NCBI GenBank assembly: GCA_965214025.1
Contig: CBDCAW010000083.1
Span: 124,001 to 188,000, forward strand
From: Granulosicoccus sp965214025
GTDB lineage: Bacteria; Pseudomonadota; Gammaproteobacteria; Granulosicoccales; Granulosicoccaceae
Direction: 5' to 3'
Length of the DNA: 64,000 nucleotides
Shown here: piece after piece, positions 42,059 through 51,362 of the stretch
Position numbering within the stretch: position 1 is the stretch's first letter
Layout of the letters: each line of letters starts with the position of its first letter
The notes under the pieces: generated by a model
Database searches by the model: none
Told to the model about the DNA's origin: nothing
What the model saw: only the letters and a program-made list of their open reading frames with translations
Translations under genes and position numbers: made by a program

Positions 42059-43066
42059 ATGTTTCTGTTCACCGTGTTCATGCTGGCCATCCTGGCCTGG
42101 TTGTTCTTCAATGCCATGAATGAAAAGCGCTGGGTGGAAGCGCATTCTCACGACGAGAGCGTGGCCAGCGATCAGGGGTTCCTGCCCAGCTTCTCGTCCG
42201 TCAGCCAGTCCATGCGCGCAGACGGCAAAGCGGGTGGCAAGGTGTCGATCGATCAGGAAGACACCCGGTTCGCCCGTGCCGTCGCGGGCGTCAAGCGTAG
42301 AACGGCAAAGTACAGCGACGGCCTCGAACGGCGCGCCGCAGCAGCCCGGGTCGACGATGCGAACCGTCCGCGTTCGGCAGCCGACGAAAACGACTTCTTC
42401 GGGCGCATGGTCAAGCGGGTCGGCGGCTTCACCCGAAACATGGATGCGAAGATCGACCGGCGCATGCAGTCCGGCAGGCAGGTCGGTGAACAGGCCCCCA
42501 GAAGGAGCGACTCGGGTAGCGGAACCGGTAGCGGATCAGGCAGTAGCTCCGATGGCAGTTCCGGTAGCGACACGAGTAGCCACGTCGCGTCGCAAACCTC
42601 GGCGTTCGAACGTATGGCGTCGAAGGTTGCGGCCGGTGACGATGCGCTCGGCGAACGCATGAAGCAGACCTACAACGCACGCACCGCACCCGATGGCCAG
42701 ACGCGCAGCTTCGCCGAGGAAAAGGGTGTGTTCAACTCGATCGTAGGCAAGGTATCCGGTGTGATCGAGAAGGTGGAAGGCAAGGTGGATGAACGCCTGA
42801 AGAAATCGCATGTGGATCCGGCCGATCGGGATGACCCGAAGAACGACGACTTCCTCGGCCGGATGTCTTCAAAGATCGGCAGACGCATCGATGACGTCAA
42901 CGAGCGGCTGGTGTACCCCGATAATCTGGCCCATCGGCGTGGTGGCAGTGCGGATAATTCCCAGGGCGGCGGTGAGAGCGACAACGAGCGCGACACCCGG
43001 CATGGCGCCAAGACCGACAAAGAGACCGATAAAGGAGCCGGCGGGCACGACTCCGCCGAACGCTGA
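42059..43066 (+). CDS. Membrane-anchored hydrophilic protein with repeated units, unknown
   Basis: A 335-residue protein that I do not recognise. It has one N-terminal hydrophobic helix (FLFTVFMLAILAWLFFNAM, residues 2-20) and then a long, highly charged, Ser/Gly-rich region with no cysteine. A degenerate unit recurs about four times: ENDFFGRMVKRVGGFTRNMD with KIDRRMQ, SAFERMASKVAAGDDALGER, EKGVFNSIVGKVSGVIEKVE with KVDERLKK, and NDDFLGRMSSKIGRRIDDVN. Each reads as an acidic start, Phe-hydrophobic pair, Lys-Val/Ile pattern and D-x-R-hydrophobic end, suggesting repeated amphipathic helices. Between are SG-rich linkers (GSGTGSGSGSSSDG). It lies 66 bases after idi. Its orientation and partner are unknown. 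Confidence 0.75.
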   Translation: MFLFTVFMLAILAWLFFNAMNEKRWVEAHSHDESVASDQGFLPSFSSVSQSMRADGKAGGKVSIDQEDTRFARAVAGVKRRTAKYSDGLERRAAAARVDDANRPRSAADENDFFGRMVKRVGGFTRNMDAKIDRRMQSGRQVGEQAPRRSDSGSGTGSGSGSSSDGSSGSDTSSHVASQTSAFERMASKVAAGDDALGERMKQTYNARTAPDGQTRSFAEEKGVFNSIVGKVSGVIEKVEGKVDERLKKSHVDPADRDDPKNDDFLGRMSSKIGRRIDDVNERLVYPDNLAHRRGGSADNSQGGGESDNERDTRHGAKTDKETDKGAGGHDSAER

Positions 43067-43092
43067 CGCCGGTACGGCTTCGGCAAGGATCA

Positions 43093-44385
43093 TCAGTGCA
43101 GTTTCACCTCGGCGCGGGTCGATTTGTAGATCCGGTCGCCGAGCATGATGAGCACCATCGAAAACGGACCGTAGACGGCGCTTTGATGCATGCGGTACAG
43201 CGATAGGTAAACCATGCGAGCCATCCAGCCTTCGATGAATACGGTGCCACGCATGAGGTTGCCCATCAGATTGCCCACGGTCGAGAACTTGCTCAGGCTC
43301 ACGAGGCTGCCGAAATCCTGATACACGAAACGCTTCATCGGTTTGCCTGCCCGCAAGGCCAGTACGTTGCGGGCTGCGATGGTCGCCATCTGATGGGCCG
43401 CCTGCGCACGCGGCGGTACGTCGCCGCCATCCGGCATGGTGGACGCGCAGCAGTCGCCGATGGCGAATACCCCGTCCAGCCCTTTTACCGCCAGGTACTC
43501 GTCGACCTCGACGCGACCGAGCTTGTTGACCGGAAAACCACTGTCGGCCAGGAAGTCCGGTGCCTTGACGCCGGCCGCCCATACACTGATGTCCGCCGGA
43601 ATGCGTTCGTCATCGGCAGTGAACACCGCATCGGCTTCGACCTTGGCCACCTGGGTGGCGGTCCGAACCTTCACGCCGATCTTCTGTAGCTCTTTCTGTA
43701 CCGACACGCCAATTCGCTCGGGCAGGCGCGGCAGCAGGCCCGGTGCGGCCTCGATGACACTCACGCTCAGCCGATCGTTCGAAAATTCGTCGAAACCGTA
43801 TTCGCGCAGGCGGCTCGCCACATTGTGCATGTCGGCCGCGAGCTCGACGCCGGTGGCCCCGCCACCGACGATCACCACCGACAACGAGCGTCGCGGCTGT
43901 GCGTCTGCATTGGCACGGTGCAGTTGAGCGGTGAAGCTGCGGTGGAACCGCTCGGCCTGCTCGCGTGAATCCAGCTGACGGCTGAAGTCGCTGACACCTT
44001 CGATACCGAAATCGTTGCTGAGGCTGCCCACGCTTGCGATCAGCTGCGTATATTCGAGGGTACGACCGGGCAACATCTGCCGGCCCTCCTCGTCTTCCAC
44101 CCGGGCGAGTGTGATCTGTCGTGATTGCAGATCGATTCCGGTGACCTGCCCCAGCGTGAACCCGAAGCCATGCTTTCTCGCCAACATGCGATAGCTGGCC
44201 TCATCGTGGTAACTGTTCATCGATCCGGTCGCCACCTCGTGGAAGAGCGGCTTCCAGATATGGGTGTCGTTCTTGTCGATCAGAACGACTTCGACATCGG
44301 GGGTGCGTCGCAACTTGCGGCCCAGCTTCACGACCAGTTCCAGACCGCCGGCGCCGCCGCCCACCACCACGATTCTCTCAGTCAT
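43093..44385 (-). CDS. ndh: Type II NADH dehydrogenase
   Basis: Single-subunit, non-proton-pumping NADH:quinone oxidoreductase bound to the inner membrane. The 430-residue protein has the FAD-binding fold RIVVVGGGAGGLELVVKLGR, the NADH-binding SVVIVGGGATGVELAADM and GVFAIGDCCAS near the C-terminal FAD contact. It also has the hydrophobic C-terminal region WMARMVYLSLYRMHQSA expected for membrane association. It is convergent with the 42059 gene and stands alone. It could dispose of excess NADH when light-driven quinone reduction is high; this is inference. Confidence 0.94.
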   Translation of the reverse strand: MTERIVVVGGGAGGLELVVKLGRKLRRTPDVEVVLIDKNDTHIWKPLFHEVATGSMNSYHDEASYRMLARKHGFGFTLGQVTGIDLQSRQITLARVEDEEGRQMLPGRTLEYTQLIASVGSLSNDFGIEGVSDFSRQLDSREQAERFHRSFTAQLHRANADAQPRRSLSVVIVGGGATGVELAADMHNVASRLREYGFDEFSNDRLSVSVIEAAPGLLPRLPERIGVSVQKELQKIGVKVRTATQVAKVEADAVFTADDERIPADISVWAAGVKAPDFLADSGFPVNKLGRVEVDEYLAVKGLDGVFAIGDCCASTMPDGGDVPPRAQAAHQMATIAARNVLALRAGKPMKRFVYQDFGSLVSLSKFSTVGNLMGNLMRGTVFIEGWMARMVYLSLYRMHQSAVYGPFSMVLIMLGDRIYKSTRAEVKLH

Positions 44386-45007
44386 TTCATGCTTTCCAGT
44401 GATGCCCTGACGGTATTGTCAGGAACCGTAGTCTGAAGTGTTCCAGGCCCCATGGGTGCCCGGGCCTGTGAATCGACAGCGCTTCGGTGCCCGTGGGCTC
44501 GGGACGGCCGGCCGCTGATCACGCTCCCGACGAACGCAAGCTATACGCCACCCCGGCGGATTCGGGTCGGCGGCGAGAACGACACGACCCCGGGACGCCC
44601 CCTCATGTCACTGATTGTAAAAATTTAATATTCCCGTGGCATCGCAGACTCGTTTGCCAGAATATAGGCAGTCTAGGAAAAAGATCAGGGATGCAGCGCA
44701 GACGGGTCGATCACGAACAACATTCAGGCAATGCAAACAGACTCGATGAGAACGGCACAAGTGTCATGATGAGACAGCGTCACTATCTTGACGCCGGAAA
44801 CAGTTGCTATACTCCGACGGGTGGATGAACGAGTCAGGCGTGAATGCCTCACTGGGTCCATCACCGGCGATTGTTTTCGAAAACCTCGTGACCAGCGCCG
44901 GCCATCAGGCCTGATTCATTTTTATCTCAGGCAACAGCGCCTGCAACATAGCCAGCCAACGAGCGCTTCCGGGTCGCGCAGCCCGATCGCAAACCCCAGA
45001 TCCCAGT
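44386..45007. other. Intergenic region upstream of the exopolysaccharide operon
   Basis: About 620 bases. CCTGAC and GTCAGG near 44405-44420 form a small inverted repeat close to the ndh start. An AT-rich tract lies at 44615-44635. A possible extended -10 promoter is at 44805-44813. The last 190 bases look like a long leader for the 45008 gene, with a TCAGGCCTGA palindrome followed by a T-rich stretch near 44910. Open frames here have no recognisable content. Confidence 0.5.
44805..44813 (+). promoter_or_regulatory. Candidate extended -10 promoter of the exopolysaccharide operon
   Basis: TGCTATACT matches an extended -10 (TG-n-TATACT). A TTGACG upstream is only 14 bases from the hexamer, too close for a normal -35. 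The predicted leader to 45008 is about 185 bases. Confidence 0.35.
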
Positions 45008-47257
45008 ATGAAGACAGTCAACTCCATGTACGCCGGTGCCAGCATGCCTGGTTACGCGACCGTACCTGCCACCAGCGATGCGAAAGAGTACCTGCGTCTG
45101 CTCGGTCAGCACAAGATCGGCTTGCTGCTCGCCATGGCGCTCGGCGTGGTGCTGGCAGCGCTGTACCTGATCAGCACGCCCAAGGTCTACGAGTCAGCGG
45201 CTCTTGTCGAGGTTCGCGAAGAGGCCAACCTGCTCGAACGTGACCGCGAGCAACCGGTGAACTTCGATGCGCCTACCATCCAGGAAGAGGCGAACATTCT
45301 CAAGTCGCGCAAGGTACTCGCACCGGTGGTCGATGCCTACGACCTGCGCACACGCACCAGAGCGAACACCGTCCCGGTACTCTCGGCACTCACCGAGCGC
45401 CTGCCCGCACTCAGCGAATGGGTGGGCAGTTTCGCGATTGCACGCCCCTACGCCTGGAACGGCGAGCAGATCATCCTCACGAAGCTTGAAGTCCCTTCCG
45501 AATGGGAAGACAAGAAACTGACACTCACCACCTTGGAAGATGGCACGTTCTCGCTGGCACGCAACGAGCGCATGATCATGCAGAGCGCACGGGCAGGTGA
45601 AGACCTGGAGGCGAACCTGGGCGATCTCGGTGTGTTGCAGATCAACGTCGACTCGCTCGACGCCCCGGCGGGCACCGAATTCTTCGTCACACGCCGCTCT
45701 CTCGAGGAGACCATCCGCTCGCTGCGCAACGACATGTCCACCGAGACATCAGACACCAAGTCACGCATGATCACGGTCAAGATGCAAGGTGACGATCCTA
45801 CTGAAACCGCGATTCTGACCAACGCCATCGTGTCGCAGTATCAAGCTGTGAAGCTTGGCTCCGAATCGCTGCAGAGTAGCGCAGAACTCGATTTCTACGA
45901 GCAAAGCCTGCCCACTGTCGAGGAGGATCTGCAGGCAGCGGAGTCGGCGCTGTCGAGTTTCCGGACCGGCAGCGGTGCGATCAATCAGGATGCTCAGATA
46001 ACCGCCAAGCTCGGTCAGCTCGACAAGTTGGAAATCGAGATGACCGAACTGCAGATCGATCGCGACGAGCTGCGTGAACGCTACACCGACCTGCACCCGA
46101 GTACGCGCCAGATCGACAAGGAAATCGGTGTGCTGCAGCGCAAGATCGATGAGATTCGCGGCGGTATCCAGAACGCTCCGGACACCGATCGACAGCTCAC
46201 CGTGCTGCTGCAGCGCGAAGAGACGGCACGTGACGTGTACAACGAGATGAACGAGAAGCTGCAGAAGCTGCGCATCGCGCAGGCCGGCAACGTCGGCAGC
46301 GTGCAGATCTGGGACGAGGCCCTTGCGCCGCGACGAGCGGTGTCGCCCAGCTCGGGGCTGGCCGTGGTGGGTGCCGTGCTCGGCACCGTGTTTCTCTACC
46401 TGCTGTACCTGACCCTGCGCTCGGCCCTGTCCACCACCATCATAGATCAAGACAGCCTCGAGCGCGCCAGCGGCCTACCGGTCTTCATGAATATTCCGCG
46501 CAGCTCGGCACAACGGCGCATACGCGGCTCCACGTACGAGGGGGCTCGCAAGTTGTTGCCGGGCTCGAGCAACGCGAATACGGCCGATCGGCATGTGCTC
46601 GCGCTGAGCAAGCCTGAAGACTATTCCGTGGAGAATCTGCGCGGCTTGCGCTCCATGCTCGCCGATGTCATGGACGGCGCAGCCAACAATGTGCTCATGT
46701 TCACCAGCCCACTGCCGAGCATGGGCAAGTCGTTCGTCAGCCTGAACCTAGCGGTACTTTTGGCGCAGGCAGGCAAGCGCGTCCTTCTGATCGATGCCGA
46801 CTACCAGCGTGGCCAGATACACCGTTCGCTCGGCCTGGACAATGGTCCGGGGTTACCGGAGGTGGTCAGCGGCAAGGCTGAACTCAAGGAGGCGGTCAGA
46901 ACCACGTCGGTAAGCAGTCTGTATTGCATCACGAAGGGTTTCTCCGGTAGTGACATCAGGCGTGAGATGCCGAGCGATCGGGAAATGAGCACGTTCATGC
47001 AAGTGGTCGCTCCACGTTTCGATATCGTCATCGTCGATACCCCACCTGTTCTGGCAGTTTCCACCGCCGCTGCCCTTGGCAAGCACGCCGGATCGACGAT
47101 CATGGTCGTGAAAGAAGGTGACGTGAAAGAGCCGCAACTCGCCGAGGCGATCAAGCGACTCACGTTTTCAGGTGTTCGAGTTACCGGCTGCATTCTGAAC
47201 AGCTCTTCCACGCCCACTCCCAAACACTACGCCTACTATCGCGAAACACTCGATTGA
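45008..47257 (+). CDS. Polysaccharide co-polymerase with BY-kinase domain (Wzc-like)
   Basis: Inner-membrane chain-length regulator and tyrosine autokinase of Wzx/Wzy-type exopolysaccharide export. The 749-residue protein has an N-terminal Wzz domain with a first helix at about residues 36-55, a long periplasmic coiled-coil region (about 270-420) and a second helix at about 445-465. The cytoplasmic kinase follows, with Walker A FTSPLPSMGKSFVSLNLA, Walker A' VLLIDADYQRGQ and Walker B FDIVIVDTPPVL. A short Tyr-containing tail (KHYAYYRETLD) holds three Tyr that could be autophosphorylated. It is the first gene of the locus. No outer-membrane Wza or phosphatase Wzb is in the window. Confidence 0.93.
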   Translation: MKTVNSMYAGASMPGYATVPATSDAKEYLRLLGQHKIGLLLAMALGVVLAALYLISTPKVYESAALVEVREEANLLERDREQPVNFDAPTIQEEANILKSRKVLAPVVDAYDLRTRTRANTVPVLSALTERLPALSEWVGSFAIARPYAWNGEQIILTKLEVPSEWEDKKLTLTTLEDGTFSLARNERMIMQSARAGEDLEANLGDLGVLQINVDSLDAPAGTEFFVTRRSLEETIRSLRNDMSTETSDTKSRMITVKMQGDDPTETAILTNAIVSQYQAVKLGSESLQSSAELDFYEQSLPTVEEDLQAAESALSSFRTGSGAINQDAQITAKLGQLDKLEIEMTELQIDRDELRERYTDLHPSTRQIDKEIGVLQRKIDEIRGGIQNAPDTDRQLTVLLQREETARDVYNEMNEKLQKLRIAQAGNVGSVQIWDEALAPRRAVSPSSGLAVVGAVLGTVFLYLLYLTLRSALSTTIIDQDSLERASGLPVFMNIPRSSAQRRIRGSTYEGARKLLPGSSNANTADRHVLALSKPEDYSVENLRGLRSMLADVMDGAANNVLMFTSPLPSMGKSFVSLNLAVLLAQAGKRVLLIDADYQRGQIHRSLGLDNGPGLPEVVSGKAELKEAVRTTSVSSLYCITKGFSGSDIRREMPSDREMSTFMQVVAPRFDIVIVDTPPVLAVSTAAALGKHAGSTIMVVKEGDVKEPQLAEAIKRLTFSGVRVTGCILNSSSTPTPKHYAYYRETLD

Positions 47258-47476
47258 CGATGTGTCATCGTGAAAACCCGGGGTTGAAAAATCGGAATCA
47301 TCGAGATCCGCTCGCACGGCGCAGTCATTGAAGACGCGCCGGAATCGAGCTTGTCCGTGCGTTGCGGTATTACGCACATCGAATTTCACGATTACCGCGG
47401 ATCATACGATTTTGATCAGCTAGACTTCTCGTGTTGATCCTCTTAACGCTGTAATGAACTTCGCAAGGAGATTGAA

Positions 47477-48214
47477 GTGCCCAGCGCCAAACTGCTCGAC
47501 GATGCCACCACCGAGATAGCGGTGGATATCTACCCTGCCAATGCTGCCACCATCGACAGTTTCGATGATGCCCGGCACTGGCGCTCACTGGTCACCGTCG
47601 ACAACGGTGTGTTGCGTCCGATCTCGGGAGTCAGCGCCGCGTTCAAGCGTTGCGAAGACTTGATTCTCGGCACCCTTGCATTGCTCCTGCTGACTCCGCT
47701 GATGCTGCTGATCTGCGTGATCGTCAAGCTCGACAGCACCGGCCCGGCGCTGTTCTGCCAACCGCGCAACGGGCGCAATCGGGAAATCATCCGAATCTAC
47801 AAGTTTCGCACCATGTATCAGTCCAAGAGTGCGTTTCGGCAGGCCCGCAAGGACGACCCCCGAATCACGCGGGTCGGCGCGTTCCTGCGCCGCACCAGCC
47901 TCGATGAATTGCCGCAGCTGTTCAATGTTATCCAGGGGTCGATGTCGCTGGTGGGCCCGCGACCGCATCCCCTGCAGCTCGATGAAGACTTTCGCTACGT
48001 GATACCTGCGCTGATCTCACGCTACAGCGTGAAACCCGGCATCACCGGTTGGGCACAGATCAACGGCTACCGGGGTGAAACCCGCCGCGTCGGCGATATG
48101 GTCGGGCGTATTGAACACGATCGGCATTACATTCGTCACTGGAGCCCGTGGATGGACGTCCGGATTCTCTTTCTCACGATGTTCAAAGGATGGACCCACG
48201 CAAACGCCTACTGA
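47477..48214 (+). CDS. Undecaprenyl-phosphate sugar phosphotransferase (initiating)
   Basis: Starts repeat-unit synthesis by transferring a sugar-1-phosphate to undecaprenyl phosphate. The 245-residue protein is of the bacterial sugar transferase family: a reentrant membrane helix (FKRCEDLILGTLALLLLTPL), KFRTMYQSKS, RITRVGAFLRRTSLDELPQL and NVIQGSMSLVGPRPHP. It lacks the multi-helix N-terminal half of WcaJ-type enzymes. The start is GTG 47477, with AGGAG at 47466-47470 six bases upstream. A 219-base gap without recognised elements separates it from the wzc-like gene. The sugar specificity cannot be told. Confidence 0.93.
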   Translation: MPSAKLLDDATTEIAVDIYPANAATIDSFDDARHWRSLVTVDNGVLRPISGVSAAFKRCEDLILGTLALLLLTPLMLLICVIVKLDSTGPALFCQPRNGRNREIIRIYKFRTMYQSKSAFRQARKDDPRITRVGAFLRRTSLDELPQLFNVIQGSMSLVGPRPHPLQLDEDFRYVIPALISRYSVKPGITGWAQINGYRGETRRVGDMVGRIEHDRHYIRHWSPWMDVRILFLTMFKGWTHANAY

Positions 48215-48215
48215 C

Positions 48216-49055
48216 ATGAACGATACGTCAGCATACGGAGAAGGCTGCAGTCCGTCACCCGCCGAAATTTCCAGCTCGCAAGCGCACACCACCCCCGAAC
48301 CGTGCCTCCCGCCGTGCCATGTCCTTGGTTTCGATGTTCACCCCGGCACGCTTGCGGATTATCTGAACCTGATCGACCACAGCATGGCCACCCGCTCACC
48401 GGTAACCATCCTGTATCACAACCTGCATACGCTGTACCTGTACTGTCGATCACCGCAGCTGCAGGCACACTATGCCGGCACCACCGTGCTCGTCGATGGA
48501 ATGCCCGTCATCGGGCTGCTGCGCCTGGCGGGTGTCAAGGCAGCCAGAAACCAGCGAATCACCTATGTCGACTTCATCGAGCCCTTGATGCGCCTGGCCC
48601 GCGACAACGATTCACAGGTATTTCACATCGGCCAGTCAGAAGCACTGCAGGCGAAGGCCTTCGATACACTCCGCCAGCGCGTGCCAGGCTTGCGCATCAG
48701 CGGCCACCACGGCTACTTCGATCAGACCGCCAACTCTGCCGACAGCCTGGCAGTCGTCGATGCGGCCAATCGTGCCGGAGCCGACATGGTGCTTGTGGGG
48801 TTTGGCACGCCTCGGCAGGAGGCCTGGCTGGCAGCACATCGCGAGCTGCTGGCGGCCAGCGCAGTACTGGCCTGCGGGGCCTGCATGGAATACGTGGCCG
48901 GTGCCGTCAAGACACCGCCCAGGGTGCTGGGCCGTCTCGGCCTGGAGTGGACCTGGCGCCTGCTCGGCGATCCGAAGCGCTTCGCCTTCCGTTATGCGAT
49001 CGAGCCTCTCTGGCTCAGCGTCGCGCTGATCAGGAATGCGTTGCGTGGCCAGTAA
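48216..49055 (+). CDS. WecG/TagA/CpsF family glycosyltransferase
   Basis: Glycosyltransferase of family GT26, which adds an (N-acetylmannosaminuronic-type or other) sugar to the lipid-linked first sugar. The 279-residue protein has TILYHNLHTLYLYCRS, VLVDGMPVIGLLRLAG, VFHIGQSEALQAKAFD and the signature ADMVLVGFGTPRQEAWLAAH, followed by ACGACMEYVAGAVKTPP and EWTWRLLGDPKRFAFRY. The start ATG 48216 directly follows the sugar phosphotransferase stop. Substrate unknown. Confidence 0.93.
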   Translation: MNDTSAYGEGCSPSPAEISSSQAHTTPEPCLPPCHVLGFDVHPGTLADYLNLIDHSMATRSPVTILYHNLHTLYLYCRSPQLQAHYAGTTVLVDGMPVIGLLRLAGVKAARNQRITYVDFIEPLMRLARDNDSQVFHIGQSEALQAKAFDTLRQRVPGLRISGHHGYFDQTANSADSLAVVDAANRAGADMVLVGFGTPRQEAWLAAHRELLAASAVLACGACMEYVAGAVKTPPRVLGRLGLEWTWRLLGDPKRFAFRYAIEPLWLSVALIRNALRGQ

Positions 49056-50439
49056 CGCATTCGACAACCTGGCAGACCGTGCCGCCGCGCCAGCCGATGC
49101 TTCCCGGCTGTCGGTCCTGGTACAGCGGCTGGTGGATTTCCTGCGCGGTAACTTCCTGCGCTCAGTCGGTGCGCAGGCACTGGTCAGCGGGTTTCACTTC
49201 TGCCTGAACCTGATGCTGGTCCGCGAACTCAGCCTCTACGCCTATGGTGTTTTCGCCTTCACGTTCGTACTGGCGATGTTCGGCGCTGCCGTGAACAACG
49301 CACTGATATCCACGCCGCTGACGGTGTACACGCCCGTGATCGAGGATGCCGCGAAACGCGGACATCAGGAATCGCTGTTCGGAACATTGAACCTGTGCCT
49401 GTTCGCAGCCATGCTCGCCGTGGTGGTGGTGTACGGCCAGGGTACCGGGCTGGGTGTCAAGCTGAGCCTGGGCATCGGGCTGTACGTTGCCGTGTACTCG
49501 GCTCGCCAGTTCAGCCGCAGCCTCGGCTACGCGCGGCTGCGACCGCTGGTGACCGCCGCGGGTGACGCCACCTACGTCGCGTCGGGCGTGGCGCTGACGG
49601 CCATGGTGTTCATGCTCGAAGAGACCTTCACGATCAATACCGTCAGCGTCGTCCTGATGGCCCTGGCCGCCGCCAATCTGGCAGCCATGATCGTGGAGGC
49701 ATCCCTGCTGCATGCGCCACCGTGGAAACACCTGCGGTTCAACGACCTGTCCGATTACCGGCTCGTCTGGATACAAAGCCGCTGGGCGCTTACCGGCGCA
49801 CTGACCACCCTGTTCCTGATGCAGGCTCATGGCGTAATCATCAACGCCACGAACGGGCCTTCCGCGTTCGCTCCGCTGGCGGCGGGCTTCGTCCTGTTCG
49901 GGCCGGTACGCGTGGCCCTGCTCACCTGGCAGAACATGGTCAAGCCGGAACTGGCAATGGCACTGGCCAACGACGCTCACGAGGCCGTGCGAGTTCAGAT
50001 CAGGCAGACCGTGCTGTTGATGGCGGCTGCGGTGCTCGCACTCGGTGCGGGGCTGATGCTGTTCTGGCCCTGGATCCACGAGCTGCTGTACGCGCAACGC
50101 TACGCCCAGGAACCGATGGCTCACATCGTCGCGCTCTGGTTCGCGATCACCTTCATGGCAGCACTCTACAATGCGCCGAGCGCCGCACTGCAGGCCTTGC
50201 GTGATTTTCGCGTGCTGGCGGTCAGCAGCATGATCGGTGCGGTGATCAGTGGCGTGCTTGTGTGGCTCACGCTTGCCTGGTACGAACCACACATCACCCT
50301 GTACGGTCTGCTGGTCGCCGAAACCTTCATGGCGATCTACATCACCCGGTTGCTGGCGAAACGTCTGGGCACACGTGCGGGCAAACATCCGGGCAGTCGC
50401 AACGGTAGCGCACCTGACGGCACCCGCCCGACGTCATGA
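49045..50439 (+). CDS. Polysaccharide flippase (Wzx-like)
   Basis: Polytopic membrane protein, likely of the PST/MVF flippase class, that moves lipid-linked repeat units across the inner membrane. The 464-residue product has about twelve hydrophobic segments. ALVSGFHFCLNLMLVREL and YAYGVFAFTFVLAMFGAAVN at the N-terminus and APLAAGFVLFGPVRVALLTW mid-protein are typical of the family. GTG 49045 has AGGA nine bases upstream and is favoured; ATG 49036 three codons earlier is possible. It overlaps the wecG-like gene slightly and its stop overlaps the next ATG. Confidence 0.85.
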   Translation: MASNAFDNLADRAAAPADASRLSVLVQRLVDFLRGNFLRSVGAQALVSGFHFCLNLMLVRELSLYAYGVFAFTFVLAMFGAAVNNALISTPLTVYTPVIEDAAKRGHQESLFGTLNLCLFAAMLAVVVVYGQGTGLGVKLSLGIGLYVAVYSARQFSRSLGYARLRPLVTAAGDATYVASGVALTAMVFMLEETFTINTVSVVLMALAAANLAAMIVEASLLHAPPWKHLRFNDLSDYRLVWIQSRWALTGALTTLFLMQAHGVIINATNGPSAFAPLAAGFVLFGPVRVALLTWQNMVKPELAMALANDAHEAVRVQIRQTVLLMAAAVLALGAGLMLFWPWIHELLYAQRYAQEPMAHIVALWFAITFMAALYNAPSAALQALRDFRVLAVSSMIGAVISGVLVWLTLAWYEPHITLYGLLVAETFMAIYITRLLAKRLGTRAGKHPGSRNGSAPDGTRPTS

Positions 50440-51353
50440 GCGGCTCCACGGTGCTGTGCATCTGCACCTACCGCCGCCCCGAGGGTCTGCTGCGATTGCT
50501 GGGCACGCTGCCGGATCTTGCCGGCACGAACCCGCTGGAGCTGGTCATCATCGACAACGATGCAGACCAGGACGGTCTGCAGGCCCTGGCACAGCTGCCG
50601 GCGGACTACCCTTTTCGGATTCACACCGGCACGGCGAGCATGCCGGGTATCTCGCATGCACGCAACGCCGCCGTCGCGCTGGCCCTGACCCGCGAGCCGG
50701 AGTGGCTGGCCTTTCTCGACGACGACGAATGGCCCGACCCGCAATGGCTCAGCGAACTGCTGCGCGTCCAGCAAGCCACCGGCGCCGATGCGGTAGGCGG
50801 CCCCACCCGCTCCGTGTTTCCCGAACAGGCAGACGCGACGGTACGTGGCAACCCCTATTTCGGGGCTGATTTGAATCTGCCCGACGGCAGTGCCTGCCAG
50901 CTCGAGGCGGCGGGTAACTTCCTCATCCGTGCCACACTGGTACAGAGCCTGGCACCGGACTACTTCCACCCCGCATTCGCCGAATCCGGCGGTGAAGATC
51001 TGGCGTTCTTCACACGTCTGTCCACACAGGGTGCACGCATGCACTGGGCGGCGCAGGCCGTCGTCAACGAATCGGTTCCGGCGAGCCGCCTGAGCGAGCG
51101 GTGGATGCGCGAGCGAGTGGTCACGATCGCCAATTCCCGGGTACGCGTCATGCAGATGCTTCAGCCGGGCATCGGCGCCGGTGCCGTGCGGTGGGGCAAG
51201 ACCTGCGCATTGGCGATACAGGCCGGGTTGGCAAGCCTGGCGGGTCTGGCGCATGCACCCTGGCGCGGCAAGGCAAGGCTGTTGCGCTGGAAACTTGCCG
51301 GCAAGTTGAGCGCACATCTGGGCCAGGTCAGCCATCGTAGCGAAGGGCATTGA
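50436..51353 (+). CDS. Glycosyltransferase family 2
   Basis: Cytoplasmic GT-A fold glycosyltransferase, probably extending the exopolysaccharide repeat unit. The 305-residue protein has the nucleotide-binding start VLCICTYRRPEGLLRLLGTL, ELVIIDNDADQDG, GISHARNAAVALAL and the metal-binding DxD-like LAFLDDDEWPDPQWL. The acceptor region contains AESGGEDLAFFTRLSTQG, with a likely catalytic Asp. It starts in an ATGA overlap with the flippase. Donor sugar unknown. Confidence 0.9.
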   Translation: MSGSTVLCICTYRRPEGLLRLLGTLPDLAGTNPLELVIIDNDADQDGLQALAQLPADYPFRIHTGTASMPGISHARNAAVALALTREPEWLAFLDDDEWPDPQWLSELLRVQQATGADAVGGPTRSVFPEQADATVRGNPYFGADLNLPDGSACQLEAAGNFLIRATLVQSLAPDYFHPAFAESGGEDLAFFTRLSTQGARMHWAAQAVVNESVPASRLSERWMRERVVTIANSRVRVMQMLQPGIGAGAVRWGKTCALAIQAGLASLAGLAHAPWRGKARLLRWKLAGKLSAHLGQVSHRSEGH

Positions 51354-51362
51354 AGTAATTCG

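Noticed and set aside
44638..44660. TGGC...TTGC resemblance to a sigma-54 promoter in the ndh-wzc gap
   Set aside because: The spacing between the GG and GC elements is about 16 bases, not 10.
44487..44828. Open reading frame of 113 codons upstream of the exopolysaccharide operon
   Set aside because: No family resemblance, no ribosome site, and it covers the candidate promoter; most likely chance coding in GC-rich DNA.
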